From positions 1,054,001 through 1,118,000 of the forward strand of contig OZ241339.1 in NCBI GenBank assembly GCA_965200235.1: a stretch of DNA of 64,000 nucleotides. The letters are read 5' to 3'. Of the stretch, positions 1 through 10,058 are shown piece after piece; the stretch's first letter is position 1; the number at the start of each line of letters is the position of its first letter. The stretch is from Azotimanducus chitobiosivorans. Lineage in GTDB: Bacteria; Pseudomonadota; Gammaproteobacteria; Pseudomonadales; Azotimanducaceae. Both the position numbers and the translations under genes were made by a program. The notes beneath the pieces were generated by a model. The model did not search any database. It had not been told where the DNA came from and saw nothing but the letters and a program-made list of their open reading frames with translations.

Positions 1-2672
1 GTGTCTTCGAACTGTTTGAGCTGCGTACGCTCAAGCGCTGTGCAGTCGATGGTCGGAAGGTCAGGGAGCTTGCCAATCGTCAAGCGAGCGCGACCTTGCT
101 GCTGCCGGGTGCCGTACCACCAGAAGAGCATCAGGCCCAAGGTCGAGTTGCCCCATAGCAACAGAGGTTTCTCATAGGCTTCATGAACCGGCAGTATGTT
201 TGGCCAAGCGGTACCGCCGAGGGTTCTTTCTGGCGTAATGCATACTGCCATGGACTGGGAATTGAGTCGGAAATCGAGGTTGTGATGTAGTCGGGAGGCA
301 TACTTCTGCCACATCTCGACCGCTCTTTGTTCGCAGCCAGATCTCGCGATACCTTCTGTGTCTGGGTCAACGACGAACTGACGTTCTTTTTCCGCAACAT
401 GCGCCCAGAGCGCTGGATAGGTCGGAATACCGCTGTCTCGAATCTCCTCAATATCAAACACCCCTCTGGTGCCGCTTCCGTTTATGTCGCGATCCAACGG
501 CCCTCGCATCGCCATCTGCTTCATGCTCGTCAAAGGAATCGGGTGGGATACGCGGGAACGCGGCAGCAAGAGCGTGCCTCTGCACAATGCTATGAGCGTA
601 TCGGTGAGACTCGAGTCGCGAATGCCCGCAGGATAGAACTCAGTGCCAATCTCACGAGGTGTTACGCGCATATGCCCTTTCGCAAACTGATGCGCCTCAA
701 GGCGGGTTTGAGGTCTTTGCGTCAAATTTGCGAAATGCACTATCTTTGAATGATTTCTGCCGCTATCGGCCTTTGTGGCGAGCACGAGGCATTCGGCCAT
801 GCCAGTATCAGCTGAAAAAGCTTGGTCAGTATCGCCTGAGGCGGCAATGGAGATGATGGTGATGTCTTTGTAGTGACGGCAGAGTGCCTCGCGGGCATTG
901 CTCCAACTTTTGCCGGAGACAAACGCGAACGGCAGCACAAGCGCAAGCGTGCCGCCTTCCTTGAGTTTATCGTGAGCAAGGTCCATGAAGTTGGACGCGA
1001 GACCCGCATTGCCGTGTCCAAATTGCACACCCTTTTGCTCTTTCAGTCGATTGGACATTGCCTTCTGCTCGTCTTTGGAGGTTGCAAACCCCGCGAACGA
1101 AGGCACGGGCACCTCTAGCTCGCCTTCATGGTTGGTTGGACGAGTAAACGGTGGATTCATAATGACCAAATCAAACGTTGCATGTCCAACCGGGAAGCCT
1201 CGTCCTTCTCCCACGGGGCGCGTGCTAGTACCTCTCATCCGCTGGCCAGACATCTCAACTTCTTCGCTCGCGCCGCTTTGTGTAAACAGGTTCATTGCGC
1301 TTACCTCGGTCGTTCTCAAATCGAGCGCACCAATGTAGATTCTGTTGCTGTCTGCATGCGAACGCATGGAAACTGCTTCATCGATTCCGTATGGCATAAC
1401 GTGCACTAATGAATCGTGGTAGATAATGTCTGGATGTGCGCTTGAGAGCATCGAAGTCGCGAGGTGAGCCGCTGCGGGCATGATGTCTGTGCCGACAAAT
1501 GTGTTTTCCATGAAATGTCTGTGCAGCGCTCGGTCGTCAAGTCTATGCCTCCGTATTGTGCGGTACATAGCGGACTGGACAGCAGACAGCAACGTACCTG
1601 TGCCACAAGCAAAATCGGCAATCTTAAGTCCTTTCACCAGGGTTTCGTCAGCCCAATCGATCTGCATCCTCTCAACAGCGAGTTCCGCAAGCAGAGCGGC
1701 GGATTCCGGTAGCGTATAAAAGGTGGCAAGGAATTTTCGATCAGCGATGAGCGTCTGGAACATGCGAGCGGCTAGGTCATGGAATGTGGTGGCACCTACT
1801 TTCATGAGCTGATTCGCCACCTCGTCCGCTCGATCCATGAGCTTGGCGGCATCGCGTCCGGTAAGCGCCATCGTGATATCGAGCGCGATACTGAATATCG
1901 GCCAGTAATTAACCTGAAGTATTTTCCTCCAATTGTCTTGGACGATGGAGTAGCTGAATCCAAAGGGTCCCTTAGCGCTGTTGACGGAGGGAATGCTGGC
2001 CCGTCCTTCAATCGCATGATGAAACACAAACGCATTGATCACAATGGCAACGGCCATTCGTATAGTTTGCTCACCAAGTTCTTGATGCAACACCTCTCCA
2101 AGCTGGGTTAGCGGTGCCCAAGTTTCATTCAGTATGTAGCTTGCTTGGGATACGCCGAGGGATAAAGCGTTGCTGCTTTCTGTAACTCTTTTCTCGGAGA
2201 GCGACGCGATTTCGACGGCATCGGCAAGGTCGTCCACGCCGCCTTCGAGCCATCCACTCGGGGATTTTGGCCAGCGGACAATTCGCTTCGCCGTGGCGAG
2301 CTGGTAGATGGCGTATTTGAAGCGAGATTCTGCGATGCCGGCAGCCGTCAACCTCGAAGGCCATTTCACGACGATGCCTGCCTCGATGACGGTTCCAGAG
2401 TTGCCCATGTGAAGGCCGATACGTTCTCTGATTTGCTTGTGCAGCGCTTTGTTGACGCCCACCGCGTCGAACTTGGTTTCTATGGCGACTGGCTGTGCGC
2501 CAGGAGAGTTGACCAGCACGTCGATTTTCAGCGCGGACTGGCCTTGAATGGTGCCTGTGCTGTCAATGTGAACGTTTCCCTCGTTCCACAGCGGGTGGCG
2601 CTCGACAAGTAGCTCGCCGAGCTTGGCATTGAGCACTTCCTCGCGCTGTTTGGGTTTGGGCACTCCGGGCAT
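1..2672 (-). CDS. Type IIG-like nuclease / N6-adenine DNA methyltransferase fusion (3' end beyond window)
   Basis: One reading frame runs uninterrupted from an ATG at 2672 to the left edge, about 890 residues. Residues 45–68 resemble a PD-(D/E)XK nuclease core, with D51, then E65-T-K67 in VAIETKF. Near residue 350 is DFACGTGTLL, the SAM-binding motif I, followed by GTDIMPAAAH. Near residue 505 is DLVIMNPPFTRP, the NPPF catalytic motif of N6-adenine methyltransferases. The region after it would hold target recognition. The order nuclease–methylase–specificity in one chain is that of type IIG or other single-chain restriction–modification enzymes (inference). An in-frame TAA lies just upstream of the ATG. 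purN starts the cluster upstream, 22 bases away on the same strand. Whether the nuclease is active, and the target sequence, cannot be told. Confidence 0.85.
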   Translation of the reverse strand, partial: MPGVPKPKQREEVLNAKLGELLVERHPLWNEGNVHIDSTGTIQGQSALKIDVLVNSPGAQPVAIETKFDAVGVNKALHKQIRERIGLHMGNSGTVIEAGIVVKWPSRLTAAGIAESRFKYAIYQLATAKRIVRWPKSPSGWLEGGVDDLADAVEIASLSEKRVTESSNALSLGVSQASYILNETWAPLTQLGEVLHQELGEQTIRMAVAIVINAFVFHHAIEGRASIPSVNSAKGPFGFSYSIVQDNWRKILQVNYWPIFSIALDITMALTGRDAAKLMDRADEVANQLMKVGATTFHDLAARMFQTLIADRKFLATFYTLPESAALLAELAVERMQIDWADETLVKGLKIADFACGTGTLLSAVQSAMYRTIRRHRLDDRALHRHFMENTFVGTDIMPAAAHLATSMLSSAHPDIIYHDSLVHVMPYGIDEAVSMRSHADSNRIYIGALDLRTTEVSAMNLFTQSGASEEVEMSGQRMRGTSTRPVGEGRGFPVGHATFDLVIMNPPFTRPTNHEGELEVPVPSFAGFATSKDEQKAMSNRLKEQKGVQFGHGNAGLASNFMDLAHDKLKEGGTLALVLPFAFVSGKSWSNAREALCRHYKDITIISIAASGDTDQAFSADTGMAECLVLATKADSGRNHSKIVHFANLTQRPQTRLEAHQFAKGHMRVTPREIGTEFYPAGIRDSSLTDTLIALCRGTLLLPRSRVSHPIPLTSMKQMAMRGPLDRDINGSGTRGVFDIEEIRDSGIPTYPALWAHVAEKERQFVVDPDTEGIARSGCEQRAVEMWQKYASRLHHNLDFRLNSQSMAVCITPERTLGGTAWPNILPVHEAYEKPLLLWGNSTLGLMLFWWYGTRQQQGRARLTIGKLPDLPTIDCTALERTQLKQFED

Positions 2673-2694
2673 CGGACCACTCGCTTACCGGGGA

Positions 2695-3291
2695 TTACAA
2701 GTATATATCTTTAAGCAAAGCATCGAGCGCTTCGATCAGCAGTTGATGCTCGCCGGCCTTGACCCGTGCTTCTAGCGATGCGGCAGTGTCGCCAGCGAGA
2801 ACTGGGACCGAGTTCTGCTTGATGATGGGGCCTCGATCATATACCTCGTCCACGTAATGGATGGTGGAGCCGGTCACGGCGTCTCTTGAGCGCAGGACAG
2901 CTTCATGAACGCGGCGCCCGTAGAAGCCTTGCCCGCCGTATTTTGGCAGCAGGGCAGGATGGCAGTTGATGATCCGGCTTCGAAATGCGTCGAGCATCGC
3001 CGGGCCAATGAGCCGCATGTAGCCCGTCAGCACGACGAGATCCACCTTGGCGTCTTTCAACGCATCTGCCATCGCCTTATCAAGCAATGTTGAATCGCCG
3101 TGTGTTTGGCGGCTCATGTGCCGCGCTGCGATACCGTGCTTGGCTGCGCGGACAAGCGCGCCCGAATGACTGTTGTTGCTGATGACGATGCCGACCTCAG
3201 CGTTCAGGCGACCAGATTCACACGCATCGATCACAGCCTGCATGAGGCTGCCTTCGTGCGACGCGAGCAGCGCGAGCCTGGCTTTGGTCAC
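2695..3291 (-). CDS. purN: Phosphoribosylglycinamide formyltransferase PurN
   Basis: Transfers a formyl group from 10-formyltetrahydrofolate to glycinamide ribonucleotide in purine synthesis, in the cytoplasm. The 198-residue product has the family's full length. IINCHPALLPKYGG carries the catalytic Asn and His, GFYGRRVHEAV is the conserved segment that follows, and HYVDEVYDRGPII holds the loop with the catalytic Asp. The usual partner purM is not beside it. Instead purN sits 10 bases after the MaoC-like gene at the end of a TRAP-transporter operon, so it is probably cotranscribed with it. Unlinked purN genes are known, but this context is unusual. Confidence 0.93.
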   Translation of the reverse strand: MTKARLALLASHEGSLMQAVIDACESGRLNAEVGIVISNNSHSGALVRAAKHGIAARHMSRQTHGDSTLLDKAMADALKDAKVDLVVLTGYMRLIGPAMLDAFRSRIINCHPALLPKYGGQGFYGRRVHEAVLRSRDAVTGSTIHYVDEVYDRGPIIKQNSVPVLAGDTAASLEARVKAGEHQLLIEALDALLKDIYL

Positions 3292-3301
3292 GGAGACGGC
3301 C

Positions 3302-4109
3302 TCATGCGCGATTGATCAGGAAATTCGCTGTGTGCCAGATCTCCATATGTGGTGAGTCTCCGTCGAGCACCGCGATATATAGGCGCAGATACTCATTGCC
3401 CCGGCGCCGCCATTTGATCTCCGGCATGGCGAGCAAGCGATATGTCCTTCCTACGCAGAGCGTCTGGCGCGTGACGAACTTGGTCTCCAAGTGCAGCCAC
3501 GCCGGCATGACGAAGCGTCCAGTGAGCGCGCGATTGGCAAGATCCATCCACAAGCGCGGATGTATCAGGCCGGTCTCCCATAGCGAAAGATCCTTCGCGT
3601 GCGCACCAGCGGATGTGACGTTCTCTTCGAGGTGAGGTGTCCAGGCGATTTCCGAAAAAGCTTCGCCCGGGCGAACGCTGCTCCAGCGGATCTCTCGGCG
3701 AACAGACTTGCGACTCGGCGCTTGCGCTCGCCCGAGGGGATAAGGTTCCGGCAACTGTTCGAGAAAACGAATGCCAAGCGTGGAAAGCAAGGTGCCGTTC
3801 GTGTTCCGACAGGTGATACAGAGATTTTCCTTGCTGCTTGCCTTAGGATCGAGGCCGATATGAAGCTCATCGCCATCGTAGGCCGGACGAATCAGTCGCA
3901 TGTTGATTTCGGTGTTGGCAAGCCAAGTTTCTTCAAGGGCTTGCGTGACGACTTCGCTCATGTGTCCAAACAAGTGCGCCCCGGATACCAAGGCGCCGTC
4001 AAAGCCGTGCTCGTGCGCCACATCGTCCGAGTGAATACGATTGACGGTATTGCTATCTTCGTTGATCGCATAGGCGCTCAACGAAGACGATGAGAGCTTT
4101 TTCAATGGG

Positions 4110-4120
<11 letters not shown>
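3302..4120 (-). CDS. MaoC-like hotdog-fold protein (putative dehydratase/hydratase)
   Basis: The 272-residue product opens with a segment (residues 25–55) reminiscent of the MaoC/hydratase hotdog: NRIHSDDVAHEHGFDGALV followed by SGAHLFGHM, resembling the pattern in which a His-containing loop and a Gly-rich helix start form the active site. Length suggests one full and one degenerate hotdog domain. No other motif is evident. The start codon overlaps the end of the TRAP large permease gene by 11 bases and purN follows after 10, so it belongs to the operon. I infer a role in processing the acid imported by the TRAP system. The substrate is unknown. Confidence 0.6.
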
Positions 4121-5468
<1,348 letters not shown>

Positions 5469-5477
5469 CGTGAAGTC

Positions 5478-5984
5478 CTACTTGAAGAGGTATGCCCAGA
5501 TGCGCGTCAAGCGTGAAAGCGCTGCGAGCGCAAGCAGTCCAAATCCAACGAGCAGCATGGCTTTGATGAGCCAGCGGTAGGGCAAACCGCCGGGCGAAGA
5601 TGAAACCTCACCGTCGACAAAGCTATTGATCACGAAGGGCGTCGAGTGAACGAGGATGATGGTCACAAACGGCAGCAGCAACAGTATGAGGCCGTAGAGT
5701 TCGATCCACGCCCGCATTCTCTCCGAGAGCCGTGCGCGAACGACGTCCACGCGTATGTGGCTGTCGGTCTTGACGGCAAAGCTCATGGCAATCAGGAAGC
5801 CCGCGGAGTAGAGGTGCCACTGCAATTCCTCGAATTCAATGCGACCAAGCGAAAATGCGTAGCGCATGACGACATTCGCGACGATAACCACGAGCAGCAG
5901 CGCCCATAGCCAGGAGGCAAGCGTGCCGATGCGTTCAATAATCGCGTCCGCTGCACGCGAGAATCTTGTCGCAGGCAGCTGCAC
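5478..5984 (-). CDS. dctQ: TRAP transporter small permease DctQ
   Basis: Small four-helix membrane subunit that pairs with DctM. The 168-residue protein shows hydrophobic stretches at about residues 20–42, 55–72, 95–112 and 137–158. RIEFEELQWHLYSAGFLIA matches the central conserved region of the family, in which Glu and Trp follow the second helix. It lies between dctP and dctM with 9-base gaps on both sides, the standard P–Q–M order. Confidence 0.9.
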   Translation of the reverse strand: MQLPATRFSRAADAIIERIGTLASWLWALLLVVIVANVVMRYAFSLGRIEFEELQWHLYSAGFLIAMSFAVKTDSHIRVDVVRARLSERMRAWIELYGLILLLLPFVTIILVHSTPFVINSFVDGEVSSSPGGLPYRWLIKAMLLVGFGLLALAALSRLTRIWAYLFK

Positions 5985-5993
5985 GAGAAGTGC

Positions 5994-7136
5994 TTAGAAG
6001 TTTCTCGGAAGATAGGCGAGGCGCTTCCAAGGATCGTACTGGCCGCGGAAAGCCTGCTGGGATTCCCAGACTCTTTTGAAGTCCTCGTCGCGGGCCGCTT
6101 CTTCCTCCATGACCTTCTGCGCCTCCTTTTGTAGGCTGCGCAGCAGCGCATCAGGCAGGCGCGTTACCGTCACGCCGCGCGATTTGAAGCCCGAGACCAC
6201 CGGTCCTTGCAAGGACTCAGAGTGCGCAAGGCCACGCGCAACACCGGCAGTGCAGGCAATCTCGAGCATGGCTTGGTCTGAGGGTAAGAGCGCGTTCCAA
6301 GCCTCGATGCCGATCAGCAGATGGTTGCTGGTGAAGGTTTGGTGCCAGCCTGGGAAGTAGTTGTACTTGGTGACCCTGTCAAAGCCCAAGGATTGGTCGG
6401 CACTCGGCAAAGAATACTCGGTTGCGTCGATGGCACCTTTTTCAAGTGCTTGAAATATCTCGCTTCCTGCGATCATGGTAACCGAAGCGCCGAGGCGCTC
6501 AATGATCTTTCCGCCGAGTCCTGCGAAGCGAATCTTCAGCCCTTCAAGATCGGTGAGCCGCGAAATCGGCTGCCTGAACCAGCCAGCGGTCTCAGGGCCA
6601 ATCAGCCCGCACAGCATTGGGCGCATACCAAAGTCAGCAAACACGTCGATTGCAAGCCCCTCGCCGCCACCTTCGTACCACCAAGCGCTGAACTCCGGCG
6701 GATCCATGCCAAAGGGCACGGCTGCGAACAGCGGTGCCGCAGGAATCACGCCTTGCGAGTAGCCGACCCAGGTGTAGGCGGCTTGCGTTTTGCCTTCGCG
6801 CACGGCATCGAAGACGCCAAGCGCAGGCACAATCTCACCGGGCTCGAACACATGCAGTGCAAATCTGCCAGATGTTGACCGCGACAAGAAGTCAGCGACA
6901 CGAATGATGCCATCGCCGAGGCCTTCGAGCGATGTCGGGATAGAGACGGGCACGCGCCAGCGGATGGATTCCGGCGCGCTCGATTGTCCTTGGGGTATGG
7001 CTGCGGCGGATGTCGCACCTCCGCCCGGAGGACGAAGCGCCAAGCTCGCAAGAATTCCGATCACAAGCGCTGTGCACACCGCAAATCCAGCCGCCTTGTG
7101 GCTCACATAGCCGGACCTGCTGTTCGCTTCGCTCAT
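5994..7136 (-). CDS. dctP: TRAP transporter substrate-binding protein DctP
   Basis: Periplasmic binding protein that delivers the substrate to DctQM. The 380-residue product starts with a basic N-terminus and a hydrophobic segment (about residues 14–34, AVCTALVIGILASLAL) that acts as a signal peptide or anchor. The body carries the family pattern: GKTQAAYTWVGYSQGV, then SRLTDLEGLKIRFAG near residue 190 with the Arg that normally contacts the substrate carboxylate, and GAIDATEYSLPSAD near 240. It is the first gene of the reverse-strand operon and is divergent from pntAA, so the promoter should lie in 7137–7210. The sequence resembles TRAP proteins annotated for mannitol or chloroaromatic acids, but I cannot support a specific ligand. 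Confidence 0.9.
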   Translation of the reverse strand: MSEANSRSGYVSHKAAGFAVCTALVIGILASLALRPPGGGATSAAAIPQGQSSAPESIRWRVPVSIPTSLEGLGDGIIRVADFLSRSTSGRFALHVFEPGEIVPALGVFDAVREGKTQAAYTWVGYSQGVIPAAPLFAAVPFGMDPPEFSAWWYEGGGEGLAIDVFADFGMRPMLCGLIGPETAGWFRQPISRLTDLEGLKIRFAGLGGKIIERLGASVTMIAGSEIFQALEKGAIDATEYSLPSADQSLGFDRVTKYNYFPGWHQTFTSNHLLIGIEAWNALLPSDQAMLEIACTAGVARGLAHSESLQGPVVSGFKSRGVTVTRLPDALLRSLQKEAQKVMEEEAARDEDFKRVWESQQAFRGQYDPWKRLAYLPRNF

Positions 7137-7210
7137 GGCGAGTCACACTAGCACATTCGCTATCCGTTACACTAAATGCACTTTCCTTGCTGACCTCCCT
7201 TGCGAGACCC

Positions 7211-8359
7211 ATGCAAATAGGCGTTCCTGCCGAGCAGCATCCCTTGGAAGCGCGTGTTGCGCTGGTGCCTGCGAGCATCGCTCAGCTTGACCGCATCGGG
7301 TGTTCGGTGTGCATTGAGTCCGGTGCCGGCGACGCGGCGGGATTCCTAGACGATCAGTTCCGCGCAGCGGGCGCAAAGATTGGCTCGCGTGAGGCAGCTT
7401 CTGCATCAGATATTGTGCTGCGCGTCTCGTCACCGAGCATGGACGAGGTCGGTCATTTGGCTGCGGGTACCCGGCACATCAGTTTTCTTGACCCCTTCCG
7501 GCAAAGGCAGTTGATCGAAGCGCTGGCAAGCCAAGGGGTGACGAGCATTTCGATGGAAATGATCCCGCGCATTACCGTCGCGCAGAAGATGGACGCGCTG
7601 TCGTCGCAGGCGAGCTTCGCCGGCTACGCGGCAGTGCTGCTTGCTGCCGAGCGCAGCAGCAAGTTTTTTCCGATGATGATGACGCCAGCGGGCACGATCG
7701 CGCCGGCGCGCGTCTTTGTGATTGGCGCGGGTGTGGCTGGGCTGCAGGCGATCGCCACGGCCAAGCGTCTCGGCGCGCGCGTGGAAGCCTTCGATACACG
7801 TCCAGAGGTCAAGGAACAAGTCGAATCGCTTGGCGGGAAGTTTATCGAAATAGACCTCGGCGACACAGGATCAACCGAGCAAGGCTATGCGAAGGAACTC
7901 AGTCCCGAACAGATTGCATTGCAGCGCCAAGGTCAGGCCGAAGCAATCGCCCGTTCAGACGTGGTCATTACCACCGCGCAAGTGTTCGGACGCAGTGCGC
8001 CTCGCATCGTCACAGCGGAGATGCTCGCCAACATGAAGCCCGGCAGCTTGATTGTTGACATGGCAGTCGATACCGGCGGCAATGTGGAGGGCACAGAAGC
8101 CAACAAGGAAGTCGTCACCGAACGCGGCGCGATACTTCTCGGCGTGACGCACCTGCCGTCGCGTATTGCGCACGATGCGAGCCTAATGTACTCGAACAAC
8201 CTTGTGAATCTGATCGCGCATCTCAAAGACGCGACAGCCAACGAAGCAGGCGAATGGCCGCAACTCGATACTGACGATGAAATCGCTGCGCGAGCCATCA
8301 TCACGCAAGGCGGAAACATCGTCAACAAGCAAATTCTCAAGCACTACGCAGACAATTGA
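7211..8359 (+). CDS. pntAA: NAD(P) transhydrogenase alpha subunit, part 1 (NAD-binding domain)
   Basis: Hydrophilic domain I of the membrane-bound transhydrogenase, which binds NAD(H) and moves hydride to NADP+ driven by the proton gradient. I start at ATG 7211 because the protein then begins MQIGVPAEQHPLEARVALVP, the usual N-terminus, and because the longer open frame runs back over dctP. It has 382 residues. The fingerprint VFVIGAGVAGLQAIATAKRL (near 175) is the Rossmann GxGxxG, and VEAFDTRPEVKEQVESLGG ends with the acidic residue for NAD ribose. The chain stops before the membrane part, which pntAB encodes 35 bases later, the split-alpha arrangement common in proteobacteria. Confidence 0.93.
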   Translation: MQIGVPAEQHPLEARVALVPASIAQLDRIGCSVCIESGAGDAAGFLDDQFRAAGAKIGSREAASASDIVLRVSSPSMDEVGHLAAGTRHISFLDPFRQRQLIEALASQGVTSISMEMIPRITVAQKMDALSSQASFAGYAAVLLAAERSSKFFPMMMTPAGTIAPARVFVIGAGVAGLQAIATAKRLGARVEAFDTRPEVKEQVESLGGKFIEIDLGDTGSTEQGYAKELSPEQIALQRQGQAEAIARSDVVITTAQVFGRSAPRIVTAEMLANMKPGSLIVDMAVDTGGNVEGTEANKEVVTERGAILLGVTHLPSRIAHDASLMYSNNLVNLIAHLKDATANEAGEWPQLDTDDEIAARAIITQGGNIVNKQILKHYADN

Positions 8360-8394
8360 AAATGTTTATATGTCAATGGATTAGGGTGAGATAA

Positions 8395-8676
8395 ATGGAC
8401 GCAGTCTTTCTTACGTTCGTGCTCGTGCTGTCAATCGCCCTCGGATTCGAACTGATCTCCAAGGTGCCCGCCACCTTGCACACGCCGCTCATGTCGGGCG
8501 CCAATGCCATCTCGGGCGTCACGCTCGTGGGCGCACTCGCCGCCGCCGGCTCCGGTCAAGGCATGGCCTCGGCGCTGCTCGGCGGCCTTGCGGTCGCGTT
8601 CGCGACCATTAACGTTGTCGGCGGCTATTTGGTGACTGATCGCATGCTTGGCATGTTTCGCAAGAAAGATTCGTAA
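8395..8676 (+). CDS. pntAB: NAD(P) transhydrogenase alpha subunit, part 2 (membrane)
   Basis: Small membrane subunit contributing helices of domain II, the proton channel. The 93-residue protein starts MDAVFLTFVLVLSIALGFEL and contains LHTPLMSGANAISGV, a conserved signature of this subunit, followed by two further hydrophobic stretches. GGTGAGATAA-type spacing puts a purine-rich ribosome site just before the ATG. It lies between pntAA and pntB and is clearly cotranscribed with both. Confidence 0.92.
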   Translation: MDAVFLTFVLVLSIALGFELISKVPATLHTPLMSGANAISGVTLVGALAAAGSGQGMASALLGGLAVAFATINVVGGYLVTDRMLGMFRKKDS

Positions 8677-8696
8677 AGACTGAAGGCAACGAACAC

Positions 8697-10058
8697 ATGT
8701 CTGACCTTGCGATCAACTTCGTCTACGTGGCTTCGGCGCTGCTGTTTATCCTCGGCCTGAAGTTCTTGAGTTCTCCTGCAACGGCGCGGCGAGGCAACGT
8801 GCTCTCATCGCTCGGCATGCTGCTCGCGATTGCGGTGACGCTGCTTGCGAGGGACATCCTTGATTACCGCTGGATCGCCGTTGCCGTCTTGGCTGGCGCC
8901 ATCATCGGCGCACTCGCAGCGCGCCTCGTCGCGCTCACTTCAATGCCCGAAATGGTCGCGCTCTTCAATGGTTCGGGCGGCGGCGCGAGCCTGCTCGTCG
9001 GCTGGTCAACGCTCTATCCGGCATCGGACTCGGTGTTCACGCTGGTGACCGTGGCGCTGTCAATCCTGATCGGCGGCGTGACCTTGACCGGTAGCATCAT
9101 GGCGTGGGGCAAGCTTTCGGAAGTCATCACAACGCGCGCGGTCGTCTTTGGCCTGCAGCGACTCCTGAACTCGCTTATTGTGGTCGCGCTGGTGGCGAGT
9201 GGCGTGCTGTTCGTCATGAACCCTGATCCAACTTCACCAGCTTTCTTTGCGCTTGTCGGCTTTTCGCTTCTACTCGGCGTCATGGCGGTGCTGCCGATTG
9301 GCGGCGCGGATATGCCCGTCGTCATTTCGCTGCTCAATAGCTATTCTGGACTGGCGGCCTGCGCGGCTGGATTTGCCATCAATAACAACATCCTGATCGT
9401 CGCCGGCTCGCTCGTGGGCGCATCGGGCATCATCCTGACGAACATCATGTGCAAGGCGATGAACCGCTCGCTCGCTAACGTGCTCTTCAGCGGATTTGGC
9501 GCGGTGAAGGTGGCGAGCAAAGTGGAAGGCGAAGTCAAGCCGATTTCTGTCGATGACGCCTTCTTGATTTTGGAAGCATCATCCGCCGTGACCTTCGTGC
9601 CGGGCTACGGCATGGCGGTTGCGCAAGCGCAGCATGTTGTTCGGGAGCTCGGCGAGCTCTTGGAGAAGAACGGGGCCGAGGTGACGTTTGCCATTCATCC
9701 AGTCGCCGGGCGCATGCCAGGGCATATGAACGTTTTGCTCGCCGAAGCCAATGTACCTTACGATCAGCTTGTCGAACTCGAGGACATTAATCCGCGCATG
9801 GGCATGATCGATGTGGCCGTCGTCATTGGTGCCAATGATGTGGTCAATCCGGCCGCGCGCGAGGACGAAGGCAGCCCGATTTATGGCATGCCGATCATTA
9901 ATGTAGATCACGCCCGCACCGTATTCGTGCTGAAACGCTCAATGGCGTCGGGCTTTTCCGGCGTTGACAACCCGCTCTTTTTCGGCGATAACACACGCAT
10001 GCTCTTTGGTGATGCCAAGGAATCCATTTCGGGCTTGGTCGCCCAATTCAAATCCTGA
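8697..10058 (+). CDS. pntB: NAD(P) transhydrogenase beta subunit
   Basis: Carries the rest of membrane domain II and the NADP(H)-binding domain III. It has 453 residues. The first 270 are hydrophobic helices with GGADMPVVISLLNSYSGLAA, a conserved channel helix. The C-terminal domain has PGYGMAVAQAQHVVRELGEL (GxGxxA/V NADP fingerprint), FAIHPVAGRMPGHMNVLLAE, and VVIGANDVVNPAA, all canonical. The end reads VFVLKRSMASGFSGVDNPLF, then the terminal segment. The complete pntAA–pntAB–pntB set implies a working NADPH-generating pump. Confidence 0.94.
   Translation: MSDLAINFVYVASALLFILGLKFLSSPATARRGNVLSSLGMLLAIAVTLLARDILDYRWIAVAVLAGAIIGALAARLVALTSMPEMVALFNGSGGGASLLVGWSTLYPASDSVFTLVTVALSILIGGVTLTGSIMAWGKLSEVITTRAVVFGLQRLLNSLIVVALVASGVLFVMNPDPTSPAFFALVGFSLLLGVMAVLPIGGADMPVVISLLNSYSGLAACAAGFAINNNILIVAGSLVGASGIILTNIMCKAMNRSLANVLFSGFGAVKVASKVEGEVKPISVDDAFLILEASSAVTFVPGYGMAVAQAQHVVRELGELLEKNGAEVTFAIHPVAGRMPGHMNVLLAEANVPYDQLVELEDINPRMGMIDVAVVIGANDVVNPAAREDEGSPIYGMPIINVDHARTVFVLKRSMASGFSGVDNPLFFGDNTRMLFGDAKESISGLVAQFKS

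Noticed and set aside
327..2111. Several forward-strand frames in the first 2.1 kb
   Set aside because: They lie opposite a continuous reverse-strand frame with nuclease and NPPF methylase motifs.
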